DNA of 64,000 nucleotides. It comes from Diplolepis rosae. Taxonomy: Eukaryota; Arthropoda; Insecta; Hymenoptera; Diplolepididae. The translations under genes were made by a program, and so were the position numbers. Positions within the stretch are counted from its first letter, which is position 1. Each line of letters begins with the position of its first letter. This document shows positions 46,601 to 54,280 of the stretch, one piece after another. Where the stretch lies: positions 5,591,501-5,655,500 of the forward strand of contig JAPYXD010000581.1 of the NCBI GenBank assembly GCA_030998225.1. Direction: 5' to 3'. Under the pieces are notes generated by a model, which saw only the letters and a program-made list of their open reading frames with translations, ran no database searches and was not told the DNA's origin.

Positions 46601-49600
46601 TACCTGTTGCCTATGCTTCACATTCAAAAGAGTGCTAAGAAGTTATGAAAATGCTTCTTCTGAAAATAAATTACCACGCACACTTTTGGTCAATCTGTTC
46701 AGACTTTAAAGTGATTGGTTTAGTCTAAACGCGACTCATTTGAACCTGGGCAATGTAACATCGATAAAGACTTTCTGGTAGACGCTAAAAATGTTATTCT
46801 GCCGCCTCTATATATCAGACTCGGGATAGTTAAAAATTTCTTAAAAGCAATAATTCGAAACCGAAACGCATTTGGCTATCTAGAATCAAAATTCCCAAAA
46901 CTTAGCGAATAGAAAGTCAAAGAAGGGGTTTTCACAAGGCCACAAATTCGTGAGCTTATGCAAGACTCAGAATTTGACGAATGCTTGAGCAGACAAGAGA
47001 GAAAAGCCTGGTTATTCGTAAAGAATATGATCCGAAATTTCCTCGGAAGTCAGAAATCTAAGCAGTACAAGTAGTATATGAATGGAATGTTGACGCAATT
47101 TTATGGCCTGAATGTAAACACGACATTTAAAATACATTTCCTACATTCACACTAAGATTTCTTTCCTGGAAAGTTGGGATCAATCAGTGACGTGCACGAA
47201 GAAAGATTCCACCAGGATATAGCAACTATTGACTTGCTGGAGTCTCATCCGTAACGATCCGATCAAAAAACATGTTCGCTTAAACGGCGAACATTTTGAT
47301 ATGGATAAATGAAGATCGGATGCCCAGTACAGTATTTATTACAAGTTTTCGGAAATTGAAAAGAAGGGTACGCATTTTTCAAGCTATTTCAGAAACGGAT
47401 AATCCGAATTAAAATTTTTTCAAGATGATTATTCTTCATGAAAAAACAAACAAATCCACGTATTATTTATAAAAAATTTGTTAAACAATTTTTATTAACA
47501 ATTTTAATTGCAAATATCTATTAAAGTAGGCGCGATACACTGAGAGACTTTTCGTTAGAATAAATCGTAAAAGTGAATCATATTTTAGTATAATATCGTT
47601 TCAAAGTGAGGCAAGCAGGGTTTACATATCAGAAATTAATATAGTGGTTTTCAAGGGGCAAATTGATATTTTCGTTTGTATAAATGGAATATATGTTTTA
47701 CTATCTGTTACAAAACCGACGAGAATTTGAAATTCACTATATTAAAGTTGCGAAGCCAATTTAAAGTGGTGTTAATACATTTTATTCGAAAGACTGAAAG
47801 AATCTTTTCAAATTTTCAAACAAAGAATATGGGAATCTGAAAACCACTATATGAAAAATCACTCACTCCACCAAAAGGTTTGACCTTTAGAAGTGACGGC
47901 TTCAGAAAAGGAATTCTTGTGTCTTTTTCTGATGCGAAATTCTGAAACACATACACAAATATTATTATCATACTTTATTTATGTTCACATATTTAAGTAC
48001 GCAATAATACACTATTTTATAATAACATACTTGAATTAAATTTCAGAATCGCTTTTTGGGGTCGAACCCTCTAACCCCACCTATATTTACATAACTAAAC
48101 GCATGTCTAACGCCTAAAGCCTCTCGGCTATTCTCGCTTGCCATATTCCGAAAGAAATATCGCTTATAAGCCACTACTGAGTTGGGCAGACTTTTTTTTT
48201 TTTTTTTTTTGAGAGGAGGAAAAATGGCAAAATCTTTTATAGACGTTGTATAGGACTCTCCTAGGACGGGTCTAGGCATACCTGTTAAAACCAAAAAACC
48301 CCCTCTGTCGAACCAATACACCACCCGCGGAACCGCCTTTCGGCTTTAAACTTCACGGGTGGTTGGTTCCATTAAAGTCGCGTACGACTCTTCCGTCATC
48401 CGTTCGCTCGGAACCTACATCCGCGGCCACACGCCCACTAGGCAAACCGACTAGCCACGCCACCCAGGGGAGAAAACATACAGATTCCACCCCCGAACGA
48501 CGCGGACAGCCAAGTCTACCCGAGACACAGGACCGCGGGTGCAGACCCCGATGCGATTTCTACTGGCCCTCCCCGTTGTTTCGCTCCCGACGCCCATCAA
48601 GTTCTCTCGTCTTCATCACAAGTGTGACGAATGACTCGATGAGCGTCCAGAACCGCTCAGACTGGAGCATGAGGGGGACCATCGTGTCAGGAGTAAGTTC
48701 GGAACCCACCGCCTGACCGAGGACCCCCCTAGCCACATCCCATTTTGCGCAGACGAAGAGTGCGTGCTCTGCGTTGTCCACCGGAGAATCGCAGTAGCAA
48801 CACGTCTCCTCGTCTCTCTTCTTAAAGCGCCTCAGGTACGCGTTAAAACAGCCATGGCCCGAGAGCGCTTGTGCCAAGTAAAAGCCGACTTCCCCGTGCT
48901 TTCTGTTCAGCCAGGTGGCGAGCTCCGGGATCAGACGGTAGGTCCATCTCCCTGTCTGCTCACCATGCCATCTCATCTGCCATTTCTCGACGAGTCTGCG
49001 CCTTCCATCCTTGCGGATGGCTTCCTTCGCGCGAGCGATTTCCTGCAGGTCGGCGCAGGTAAGCTCCTTGCGAAGCTGAAAGGTTTCCTGCCTTTCCTCC
49101 GCCAATAAATCTATTGGCGGGACGCTCGCTAGGACCAGCACAGCGCTCGTCGAGATAGTTCTATATGCCGAAACTATTCTCAGCGCGACAAGTCTCTGCG
49201 CCGAGAACAGCTTCTTCTGGACAGCATGGTTTTGCAAGGCATTGTCCCAGACCGGAGCTGCATAAAGCAGCTTCGAATGGACCACGCTCGCCACCAATCT
49301 TCTTTTCGCTTCTCTGGGTCCACCAATGTTTGGCGTAAGCCGGGCCAAGTTTGCTCCACATTGGATGGCTTTGGTGGCTGCGATATTTAGGTGTTCGCCA
49401 AAGCTAAGCCTACGATCCAGCTGCACCCCCAGGTACTTAATGCTTGTTTTCCACTCGACTTCATGCTCTCCGAGAACGATCCTCGGATATTGGAAGGATC
49501 TCCTGTCCATAACGAGCAAAGCCTCGGTTTTCTCAGGGGCCATTTCAAGGCCTCTGCCATCCAACCAGCGCCTTGCTCGCCACAGACTTTCATTGATCCT

Positions 49601-52600
49601 CAGCTCTAGGATTCTGACGTCGTCAGCGGCGCACACGACAAGTGCGTCATCCACGAAGCCGACGATGCTCGTTCCAGCAGGTAGGCCCATGCGCAGAAAG
49701 TCATCGTACATGACGTTCCAAACGAGTGGACCCACCCGCGACCCTTGAGGAGCGCCACATGTCATCTCTTCTTGAAGAGACCATTTGACGCCCTCGTATA
49801 TCACCCACCTGTCGCTCAGATAGTCATCTATCCTTCGCAACAGGTAGTCTGGAACCTTTTTCCGCATCATCGCCTCGATGCAGATGTCCCATCTCGCGGT
49901 ATTGAACGCATTGCGTATGTCAATGCTAATCAACGCACAGAATCCCTTACGCTTACCAGTTCCTTTTCTTGCATTTGTGGCGATGTTAACCACAGCTTGG
50001 ATGGCGTCCACAGTGGACCTGCCTTTCCTGAATCCGAACTGGTTTTCCGAGAGCCCGTTCTCCCCGACCAAGAGAGCCTGAAGCCGTTGTAGAATCAACT
50101 CCTCCAGAAGTTTCCCCATCGTATCCAATAAGCATATTGGTCTACACGACGAGGCAACCCCTAGAGGTTTGTTGCCCTTCCTCAGCAGGACCAACCTCTG
50201 CCTCTTCCAATCCGCGAAGAACCTCCCCTCCCGAAGACAGGAGTTAAAGGCTTCTAGGAGGCTCTCCGTGTATCCCCCAATCACCTCTTTGAGGATCTCG
50301 TTCGGCACCCCGTCGATACCCGGCGCTGTATTTGCCTTAAGCCTTCCACCCGCTCTCTTTAGTTCCTCGAGAGTGAAGAGTTCTTCGCGCCGGACCACAC
50401 AGGAACTTCGGTCCTGTCTTTGGAACGGCTCCACGTGTGGGAACAAGCTTCGCACAATGTACTTGACTCGATCGGGATTATCCAGGCCCGGGGTCTTTCT
50501 TCTAGCCACCAATCTCTTGGTGACTATTTTGAAGGACCCCATGGGTCCTTCTCGACCTCACCGATCAAGTCTTTCCAGAATTGAAGTCGGCTTTTCTTTA
50601 TGCCTCGCCTCAAAGCTGTTTTTGCCCCTTTCCATGCCTCGTGCAGCGTAACATCCCCCTTTGAACGGGTGAATTTTCGCTGCGCTGCGAGGCATTCTCG
50701 ACGTAGGGCTGCCAACTGGTCGTTCCACCAGTACATCGAACCCTTGGCTTGCCTGCGCTTACGGCGAGGCATCGAGTAGTCACAAGCCGCGACCTCCTTC
50801 TGCCTCACCGAGCGCACAGCAGCTTCAAGCGACCCAGCAGGGCAGACCCAACCAAGCTCATCGATGAGCCTGGTTTCTTCGAGGTGTTCGCGAAGTCTTT
50901 CCCTGCTGAGTCGTCTCGTGTTCCAGGAGGGGCTCCTTCCTTCGCCGCCCCTACCCTTTTCCACCGCTTGACACCCTTGTTCTAGACTAAATTCGATGCA
51001 CCGGTGGTCACTCAAGGTTATTACCTCGAGGACCTACCAGTCGCTTATCCTTGAAGCGAGGCGAGGTGCGGCAATCGTGAGGTCAATTATTGACCCTCCC
51101 GCTCCTCGTCTGAACGTGAAATTCCCGCCCTGACTCAAGACGATCAGGTCGTTCCTAGCGACCATCTCGCCAACCAAAATTCCCCTCCTATCTAGGCGGG
51201 CCTCACCCCACTCGGGCGACTTACTGTTGAAGTCACCCCCTATGAGGGATCGCCCGATGGCCTCACTGAGGCTTTCCTCAATGAGGAGGATCTGGGTCTC
51301 AAAGACATCGAAGGGATCGCCGGGGGAGAAGTAGCAGCTGTACACACGCACGCCCGCCACCTCCACCCAAACGAACCCCGCGTCGGTCTCCAGGAATTCC
51401 CCGACGCCCAAATCAGGGTTACAAACAAGGGATGCCGACCCTCCTTGATGCATCCTGATACCAAGCAGAGTTTTCGGACCACTTGTACTGCTCACTAATG
51501 AGCAGCACATCGGCCCTCCTCTCCCTGGCAGTCTGCATCAGGAGGGCTTGGGCATCCTTCCCCCTTCCGAGGTTGAGCTGCAGGAACTTCATTTCCTGCC
51601 TCTCAACCTCCGAAGCTCTTCCCGGAAGACCGCGCAGGAGCCGCTCCCTGACACATGGGCTACATCTTTGTCGCCCCTGTCTATGCATGTCAGGCACCTT
51701 GGTGGCGCCTTACAACTCCTGGCCAAGTGTCCCGTGGCGCCGCATCTCCAACAAACGTTTTTCCTGGCGGCGTTGCTGCAGCCCCGGGACCCGTGGCCGT
51801 ACCCAAGGCACCTGAAGCAGCGGGCGACTTCCACGTGCTCGCGAATGCGGCACGCTACCCACCCGATCCTCAACTTACCTAGCTGAAGCTAGGTGGCCAC
51901 GAGTCAGCCCCTGAATAAAGAAGGGGACTGGCATGTGGTCACAAAAAAAAAAGAAAAAAAAAAAAAAAAGAGTTGGGCAGACTTGGATTGAGTCTACGAA
52001 GCCAATCGGAAAACATCGAAAGCACTCGTACTGCATTCTGAAACGAATTATACGAAAAACCGAGAATAAACATATTGATTTTTATTGCGCGTCGCCAGGT
52101 TTCTTGCAAGTTCATATTCATAATATGAATTTCTCAAACATGCTTTCCAAAATGTGATATTCATTATTCATCTTATTATCATATTCATTGATAATATTTA
52201 GTATTTAAAATACTACTTTATCTTCTTCATGTATTAAAGACATCGTACGGAAAAATGTCCACAATAAACACTTTTTATTTTCGAAGAGGAAAAGCGAATT
52301 TTTTTTTGTACAGTGCGTATTTCTTGAAATATCTCGATGTCTCAAGATAAAGAAAAATTTACCGTGTATATAATGTATGGGTGATAGATGAGAACAACGG
52401 AACACTTGACATTGAATTTAATTAGTTTCATGAAACAAATGTCGGTGGAAAATAATAGAAATAAAATTAACAATAATAATTTCGTTAACTCAGATATCGC
52501 CCCATTTTGCCCGTATACAACTTGAAAGTACAGTTTTTTTATCTCAATCATTAAAATACAAATATAAAGAAGCCAGCAGGCAGCAAAAGCCTAATCTAAT

Positions 52601-54111
52601 CTTATCTAAATTCGAAATATGAAAAAAAAATCGTTTTTTTGAAACCTCGAAGGTAAACGACCTCCTTAAGGGGATATTCTGGTCTAAAATTTTGAAAAAA
52701 TCAATTTTTTTTTTTTGTATAATTTTAAAGTTTAAGCCTTCAAGAATATAAAATCAATCAACTGGAGCTTGTTGTAACATATTTTTTCGAAATATTTCCA
52801 TGTTTAGTGTTGAGTTCAGCTCAGTTTGCTTCAAGCAACGTAAACGTATGTACTCTATGTACAGCGAAAAAATAAGAAAATGTGAGTATTAATTTTAATT
52901 TTTTGAGTGTAAAATGGATAGAAAAGGTGAAAGAGGAAGTGCTTCGTGTTCAGATAGCCGAAAAAAGAAAATTCCGAGGAAATCAACATACTGTTGAAGA
53001 AGATACAAGTTTTACTAGTGCATCAGCATCAAAATCTTTAAACGCGTTTTCTCGAAACTACTTTTCTCAACACGGTTGACATGATATCTCAAGTTCTAAT
53101 GAACCGATTTGCTTGAAATTTGGCATGAACCTTCTCTATATAACCCTCTCTCGCCTCTACCAAATTTATGTCAAAATCTTGTTTTCTACCATTCAAAAAA
53201 AATTCAAAACTGTGAAAAAAAGGGTAAAAAATTACTTTTTTTTCAAACAGTTGCCATTTTGCATATTTTTTTTTCTCTGTGGTAGGGACTATAATGACAT
53301 CCTTACTGATTAAGAATCTTTTTTTTTTTTTTTGTTCCAGATGACTAGAAGGGTTGGAATCGTGTCAACCAGGACGTACCCTTTTTTTTACCCCCCTCTT
53401 TACCAGCCCGTAACTTTTTGAATTTTTTTTTAACATTTTTCTGTGTATTATTGAAATATCAATAAATACCTGATAAAAAAAATGGATGGTAAGAATATTT
53501 TTTGTTCTTTTTATGGATTTTCAAAAAACGTCCAAAATTTGTGCCTCTAGACCAAAATACCCCCTTAACGGTAGTTGGCAATTTTCCGCGCCTGATGAAA
53601 TTTGGTCATTTTCACGCCCCTAAATCTTGGAGTCTACTACACCTATTAACTTGATTTTTTTTATTTTGTCAAGAATTGAGTGATGGACAACTTTGACCAA
53701 GGGTTTTGTGTTTTTCCAATTATAGCGGCAAAGAGACAGAATTCTTCCCAGTGTTCAAAAATGGAATTTTTCAACAATTTTCCAGATTGGCTGTATTTCC
53801 CCCAAGTTTGTATAAAAAAATTTCCATGGTCAAAGTTGTTCATCACTCAATTATAGACAAAATAAATAAAAAAATCAAGTTAATAGGTGTAGTAGACTCC
53901 AAGATTTAGGGGCATGAAAATGACCAAATTTGATCAGGCGCGGGAAATTGACAACTACCGTTAAGCTTTTGTCTCATTGTGCCCACCCGTTTCGTTATGC
54001 ACGGCTCATTCCAATATACAGGGTGCAAAGAAATATTACTACTATACCTTCAGAATATCCGAACGTTAAGAGCGTACAAAAAACTGAAACGACAATTACC
54101 AGACCCTTCAT
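37511..54111 (-). CDS. Secreted serine protease homologue (catalytically dead), five exons
   Basis: Exons at 54111-54048, 47941-47867, 43387-43047, 38008-37739 and 37636-37511 join with GT-AG borders and matching phases into 291 codons. Residues 1-21 are a signal peptide. After a short linker the chymotrypsin fold starts at about residue 54 (RRTTIRHP), but the activation Arg-Ile-Val-Gly-Gly is replaced by GKAG. The His box reads SAANC (Asn103 for His), the Asp box GIDLALIK keeps Asp155, and the Ser box reads GDNGAP (Asn253 for Ser). The C42-C58 type disulfide is kept (Cys88/Cys104) and the Cys pair around the Ser box is absent. It should be a secreted, non-catalytic binding protein; such homologues act in melanisation control, digestion or venom, and which applies here is unknown. 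TATA/Inr promoter upstream. The 16.6-kb span is mostly transposons in introns. Confidence 0.8.
37739..38008 (-). CDS. Protease homologue exon 4: second barrel, N-terminal part
   Basis: 270 nt (90 codons) from a CGTTTCAG acceptor to a GTAAGT donor. It begins LNNPFTEYCNTVTV and includes FVTVMGWKF, the usual strand after the Asp box. The stretch between GWKF and the Ser box is longer than in trypsins, about 85 residues, and lacks cysteines. Confidence 0.82.
38545..38695 (-). repeat. Dispersed repeat with short conserved frame, copy 3 (partial)
   Basis: The minus strand shares the 5' part of the repeat at 60420-60560: a GAAGAAGAAG/GTACAGTGTT block, CATGCGCAGTTC-like words, TACTACTACACAAGA, then KIKMAG and REISS in the same frame as the other copies, ending soon after. 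Confidence 0.65.
38842..40930. repeat. Outer palindrome of CATAAAG words, split by a Tc1-like MITE
   Basis: 38842-39130 and 40565-40930 are inverted copies. TGACTTTTTATGAAGTCAAC near 38870 pairs with GTTGACTTCATAAAAAGTCA near 40875. Both sides are built from degenerate TTTATAAAGT/TTCATAAAAA words. The MITE at 39139-40560 sits at the centre, inserted at a TA. Confidence 0.75.
39139..40560. mobile_element. 1.4-kb hairpin MITE, Tc1-like, ~530-bp arms
   Basis: TA flanks at 39137-39138 and 40561-40562. Ends are CACTACCGGTCAAAATTGTG and its complement with one change. The arms (about 39139-39670 and 40025-40560) match almost base for base, through GAAACGCTGCTTCAAAAATC and GGTGCCCCGTTTGGCGCC. The loop is about 350 bp and non-coding. 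The high arm identity suggests recent movement or arm correction. Confidence 0.88.
41225..42481 (+). pseudogene. R1-clade LINE with several internal deletions
   Basis: The plus strand starts within the 5' UTR (GCTATAGACGCGTCTATCCCC) and enters ORF1 at 41757 (WRVLLHLLKQQSEKMEK). Near 41903 it jumps to the ORF2 endonuclease (HKWSKNSAWYQDASW), then within the endonuclease near 42035, then near 42080 to the linker before RT. It ends at 42481 in the RT N-terminus (LKRAGGKLKANTAG). ORF1 and ORF2 pieces are in different frames. It inserted into the TA element inside the protease homologue's intron 3. Confidence 0.82.
42999..43046. other. Intron 3 start next to exon 3
   Basis: Short intronic stretch between the TA element and the GTAAGC donor; no further feature. 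Confidence 0.5.
43047..43387 (-). CDS. Protease homologue exon 3: first barrel, His and Asp boxes
   Basis: 341 nt from a TTCAACAG acceptor to a GTAAGC donor. Contains FCSGALYTYDLVISAANC (His box with Asn) and GIDLALIK (Asp box). With the carried base it gives 114 codons and ends in phase 0. A possible N-glycosylation site (NLT) is created across the exon 2-3 junction. Confidence 0.82.
43838..44406. mobile_element. TTAA MITE with GGTAGT ends
   Basis: TTAA at 43838-43841 then GGTAGTTCGAGCGGA; the right end TCCGCGCGTACTACC is followed by TTAA at 44403-44406. The 569-bp element is non-coding; the frame at 43834-44067 lies inside it and is not called. It lies in intron 2 of the protease homologue. 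Confidence 0.8.
45081..46370. mobile_element. 1.3-kb element inserted in the multi-copy gene
   Basis: The left end CAAGGTAGAACTT and right end AAGTACTACCTTG are inverted repeats related to the GGTAGT tips of the TTAA MITE at 43838. They fall exactly where the coding similarity of the host gene stops and resumes. The TTAA is decayed to TCAA/TTGT. The element contains a piggyBac-like relic at 45486-45740. Confidence 0.55.
45486..45740 (-). repeat. Relic of the 18684-type piggyBac MITE, inverted
   Basis: TAACCCTCTGATACCCACC at the left, then CTAGAGGATTCC, GTGTTAGAACATCTGCA and CCATTTCCATCGCAC-like blocks match the reverse complement of 18840-19090. The distal half is too diverged to place. Confidence 0.6.
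47331..47866. other. Intron 2, no further gene
   Basis: AT-rich; a CACTGAGAGA tip near 47540 could be another TA-element end, unpaired. ATATAGTGGTTTTC near 47640 is echoed in reverse near 47840 as GAAAACCACTATAT, suggesting a small palindrome of about 210 bp. Confidence 0.4.
47867..47941 (-). CDS. Protease homologue exon 2: linker
   Basis: 75 nt between a GTTTCAG acceptor and a GTGAGT donor, phase 1 to phase 1. It codes for a basic segment (RIRKRHKNSF, then SKGQTFWW). Assigned by splice sites and phase only, because propeptides are poorly conserved. An alternative frame reads equally openly but would break the phase on both sides. Confidence 0.6.
48050..48165 (-). pseudogene. Possible tRNA-Ser/Leu-like relic
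   Basis: The minus strand has a D-arm-like GCCGAGAGGCTTTAGGC, then a TAGAC...GTTTA stem with only four loop bases, a long variable stretch and a GGTTCGACCCC T-arm-like box. The anticodon loop is too short and acceptor pairing is poor, so it is at best a pseudogene or the head of a tRNA-derived SINE. It lies just beside the LINE target site. Confidence 0.22.
48211..48570 (-). other. LINE 3' UTR
   Basis: GC-rich non-coding 3' region with self-complementary words (CACCCGCGGAACCGCC, TTCACGGGTGG). Copies with the same end occur at 33947-34240 and 60233-60415, so this tail region is what the family's reverse transcriptase repeatedly copied. Confidence 0.75.
48560..50542 (-). CDS. LINE ORF2 reverse transcriptase and C-terminal zinc region
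   Basis: An uninterrupted 660-codon frame. RT motifs are in order: APGIDGVPNEILK, LLRKGNKPLG, FGFRKGRSTVDAIQAVV, SIDIRNAFNTARW (motif A Asp), GAPQGSRVGPLVWNVMYDDF, and FVDDALVV (catalytic Asp pair). These are followed by YLGVQLDRRLSFGEHL and a C-terminal CCYC...H...C zinc-like cluster (CCYCDSPVDNAEHALFVC). FVDD and the GAPQGS variant fit the R1 clade. ORF2 copies RNA at a nicked target. This part is intact, but the upstream endonuclease is frameshifted. The frame merges at its 5' end with the endonuclease-RT linker ending near 50524. Confidence 0.92.
   Translation of the reverse strand: MGSFKIVTKRLVARRKTPGLDNPDRVKYIVRSLFPHVEPFQRQDRSSCVVRREELFTLEELKRAGGRLKANTAPGIDGVPNEILKEVIGGYTESLLEAFNSCLREGRFFADWKRQRLVLLRKGNKPLGVASSCRPICLLDTMGKLLEELILQRLQALLVGENGLSENQFGFRKGRSTVDAIQAVVNIATNARKGTGKRKGFCALISIDIRNAFNTARWDICIEAMMRKKVPDYLLRRIDDYLSDRWVIYEGVKWSLQEEMTCGAPQGSRVGPLVWNVMYDDFLRMGLPAGTSIVGFVDDALVVCAADDVRILELRINESLWRARRWLDGRGLEMAPEKTEALLVMDRRSFQYPRIVLGEHEVEWKTSIKYLGVQLDRRLSFGEHLNIAATKAIQCGANLARLTPNIGGPREAKRRLVASVVHSKLLYAAPVWDNALQNHAVQKKLFSAQRLVALRIVSAYRTISTSAVLVLASVPPIDLLAEERQETFQLRKELTCADLQEIARAKEAIRKDGRRRLVEKWQMRWHGEQTGRWTYRLIPELATWLNRKHGEVGFYLAQALSGHGCFNAYLRRFKKRDEETCCYCDSPVDNAEHALFVCAKWDVARGVLGQAVGSELTPDTMVPLMLQSERFWTLIESFVTLVMKTRELDGRRERNNGEGQ
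50524..51592 (-). pseudogene. LINE ORF2 apurinic-type endonuclease, frameshifted
   Basis: ORF2 starts with MKFLQLNLGRGKDAQALL at 51592. The endonuclease frame continues LLISEQYKWSENSAWYQDAS, then shifts near 51430 into NPDLGVGEFLETDAGFVWVE, IGGDFNSKSPEWGEARLDRR (catalytic Asp/Asn) and IDLTIAAPRLASRISDW. A stop follows, then MSDHRCIEF (the Ser-Asp-His box) from 51015. This enzyme would nick the target site. Two frame breaks make this copy defective. Confidence 0.85.
51590..51890 (-). pseudogene. LINE ORF1 C-terminus with zinc knuckles
   Basis: Only the end of ORF1 is present, from GKLRIGWVACRIREHVEV through three cysteine clusters: CFRCLGYGHGSRGC, CWRCGATGHLARSC, and CLTC...H...C. Its stop overlaps the ORF2 start as ATGA at 51592-51589, the arrangement used for stop-restart translation. 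The 5' junction at about 51885-51895 falls in CTAGCTTCAGCTAG. Confidence 0.85.
51895..51969 (+). other. Second polyadenylated fragment fused to the LINE 5' end
   Basis: On the plus strand this piece reads GTGGCCACGAGTCAGCCCC, an AATAAA at 51914-51919, then GGGGACTGGCATGTGGTCAC and an A-rich tail from about 51943. CAGCCCCT and AGGGGACTG form a hairpin with AATAAA in the loop. It looks like the 3' end of a different polyadenylated RNA joined head-on to the 5'-truncated LINE. Confidence 0.6.
51985..52665. other. Intron 1, no gene recognised
   Basis: AT-rich; continues the pre-insertion target sequence after the LINE. Short frames only. Confidence 0.45.
52666..53568. mobile_element. TTAA MITE, ~0.9 kb, abutting the next element
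   Basis: TTAA at 52666-52669 then GGGGATATTCTGGTCTAAAA; the right end CTCTAGACCAAAATACCCCC precedes TTAA at 53565-53568. The tips resemble GGGGGTACTATGG of the TTAA element at 61540-62782. Non-coding with long T runs. Confidence 0.82.
53565..53964. mobile_element. TTAA palindromic MITE, 400 bp
   Basis: Starts TTAACGGTAGTTGGCAATTT, ends AAATTGACAACTACCG plus TTAA at 53961-53964. The arms of about 135 bp match through CTTGGAGTCTACTACACC and GAGTGATGGACAACTTTGACC. Its left TTAA is the right TTAA of the preceding MITE. Confidence 0.88.
54048..54111 (-). CDS. Protease homologue exon 1: signal peptide
   Basis: 64 nt from the ATG (54111) to a GTATAG donor at 54047. It encodes MKGLVIVVS, a hydrophobic core and GYSEG, ending in phase 1. 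The start is supported by the promoter 25-55 nt upstream and by the paralogous copy at 9391. Confidence 0.8.
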
Positions 54112-54135
54112 TCTCGTTGATTGAATTCAAATCTT

Positions 54136-54167
54136 ACTGTAATGGATATTCAATTCAAACATATATA
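54136..54167 (-). promoter_or_regulatory. Core promoter of the protease homologue (TATA plus initiator)
   Basis: TATATATG at 54167-54160, then 19 bases, then ACAGT at 54140-54136; the ATG follows about 25 nt later at 54111. Spacing and ACAGT are identical in the copy at 9447-9416. Conserved upstream blocks continue to about 54280. Confidence 0.7.
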
Positions 54168-54280
54168 TGTGTATCAGTCGTCATACGTTGTGCGTTTGTA
54201 AATCTTCCTATAACTGTCATGTATACGGGTCATCAGAAAGTCGCAGACGAAATTCATGATAAGCGTTTGCAGTTTATGGA

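Larger units (their letters stand above)
44650..47330 (+). pseudogene. Multi-copy arthropod protein of unknown function, broken and interrupted
   Basis: Consecutive plus-strand pieces reconstruct the layout of a repetitive uncharacterised family that I know from many arthropods. First comes a CxxC...CYFC segment at 44651-44866. Then, in a new frame, IVYADVPSVGKPVF and LYDLIRDLNLSNGKAELL end at 45080. The frame resumes at 46385 with RILYRNHEKDMAKF, FIYCNDVNKLM, WRLFIDSHKTSLKEVLLHN and SIPVAYASHS. Later come ILPPLYIRLGIVKNFLKAI, KAWLFVKNMIRNFLG and EERFHQDIATID near 47220. Many stops and shifts are present. The 1.3-kb gap at 45081-46370 is an insertion. Its role is unknown; its copy number suggests mobile-element origin. 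Confidence 0.6.
48194..51969 (-). mobile_element. R1-clade LINE insertion with perfect 15-bp target duplication
   Basis: GAGTTGGGCAGACTT occurs at 48179-48193 and again at 51970-51984, bracketing the insertion. On the minus strand it reads the ORF1 C-terminus, ORF2 endonuclease, RT, 3' UTR and a poly(A) tail (T run at 48194-48210). Unusually, the other edge also has an A-rich tail on the plus strand (about 51943-51969). It lies in intron 1 of the protease homologue. Confidence 0.92.

Noticed and set aside
48363..50651. Several plus-strand frames of 60-160 codons
   Set aside because: All are antisense shadows of the GC-rich LINE ORF2 on the minus strand.
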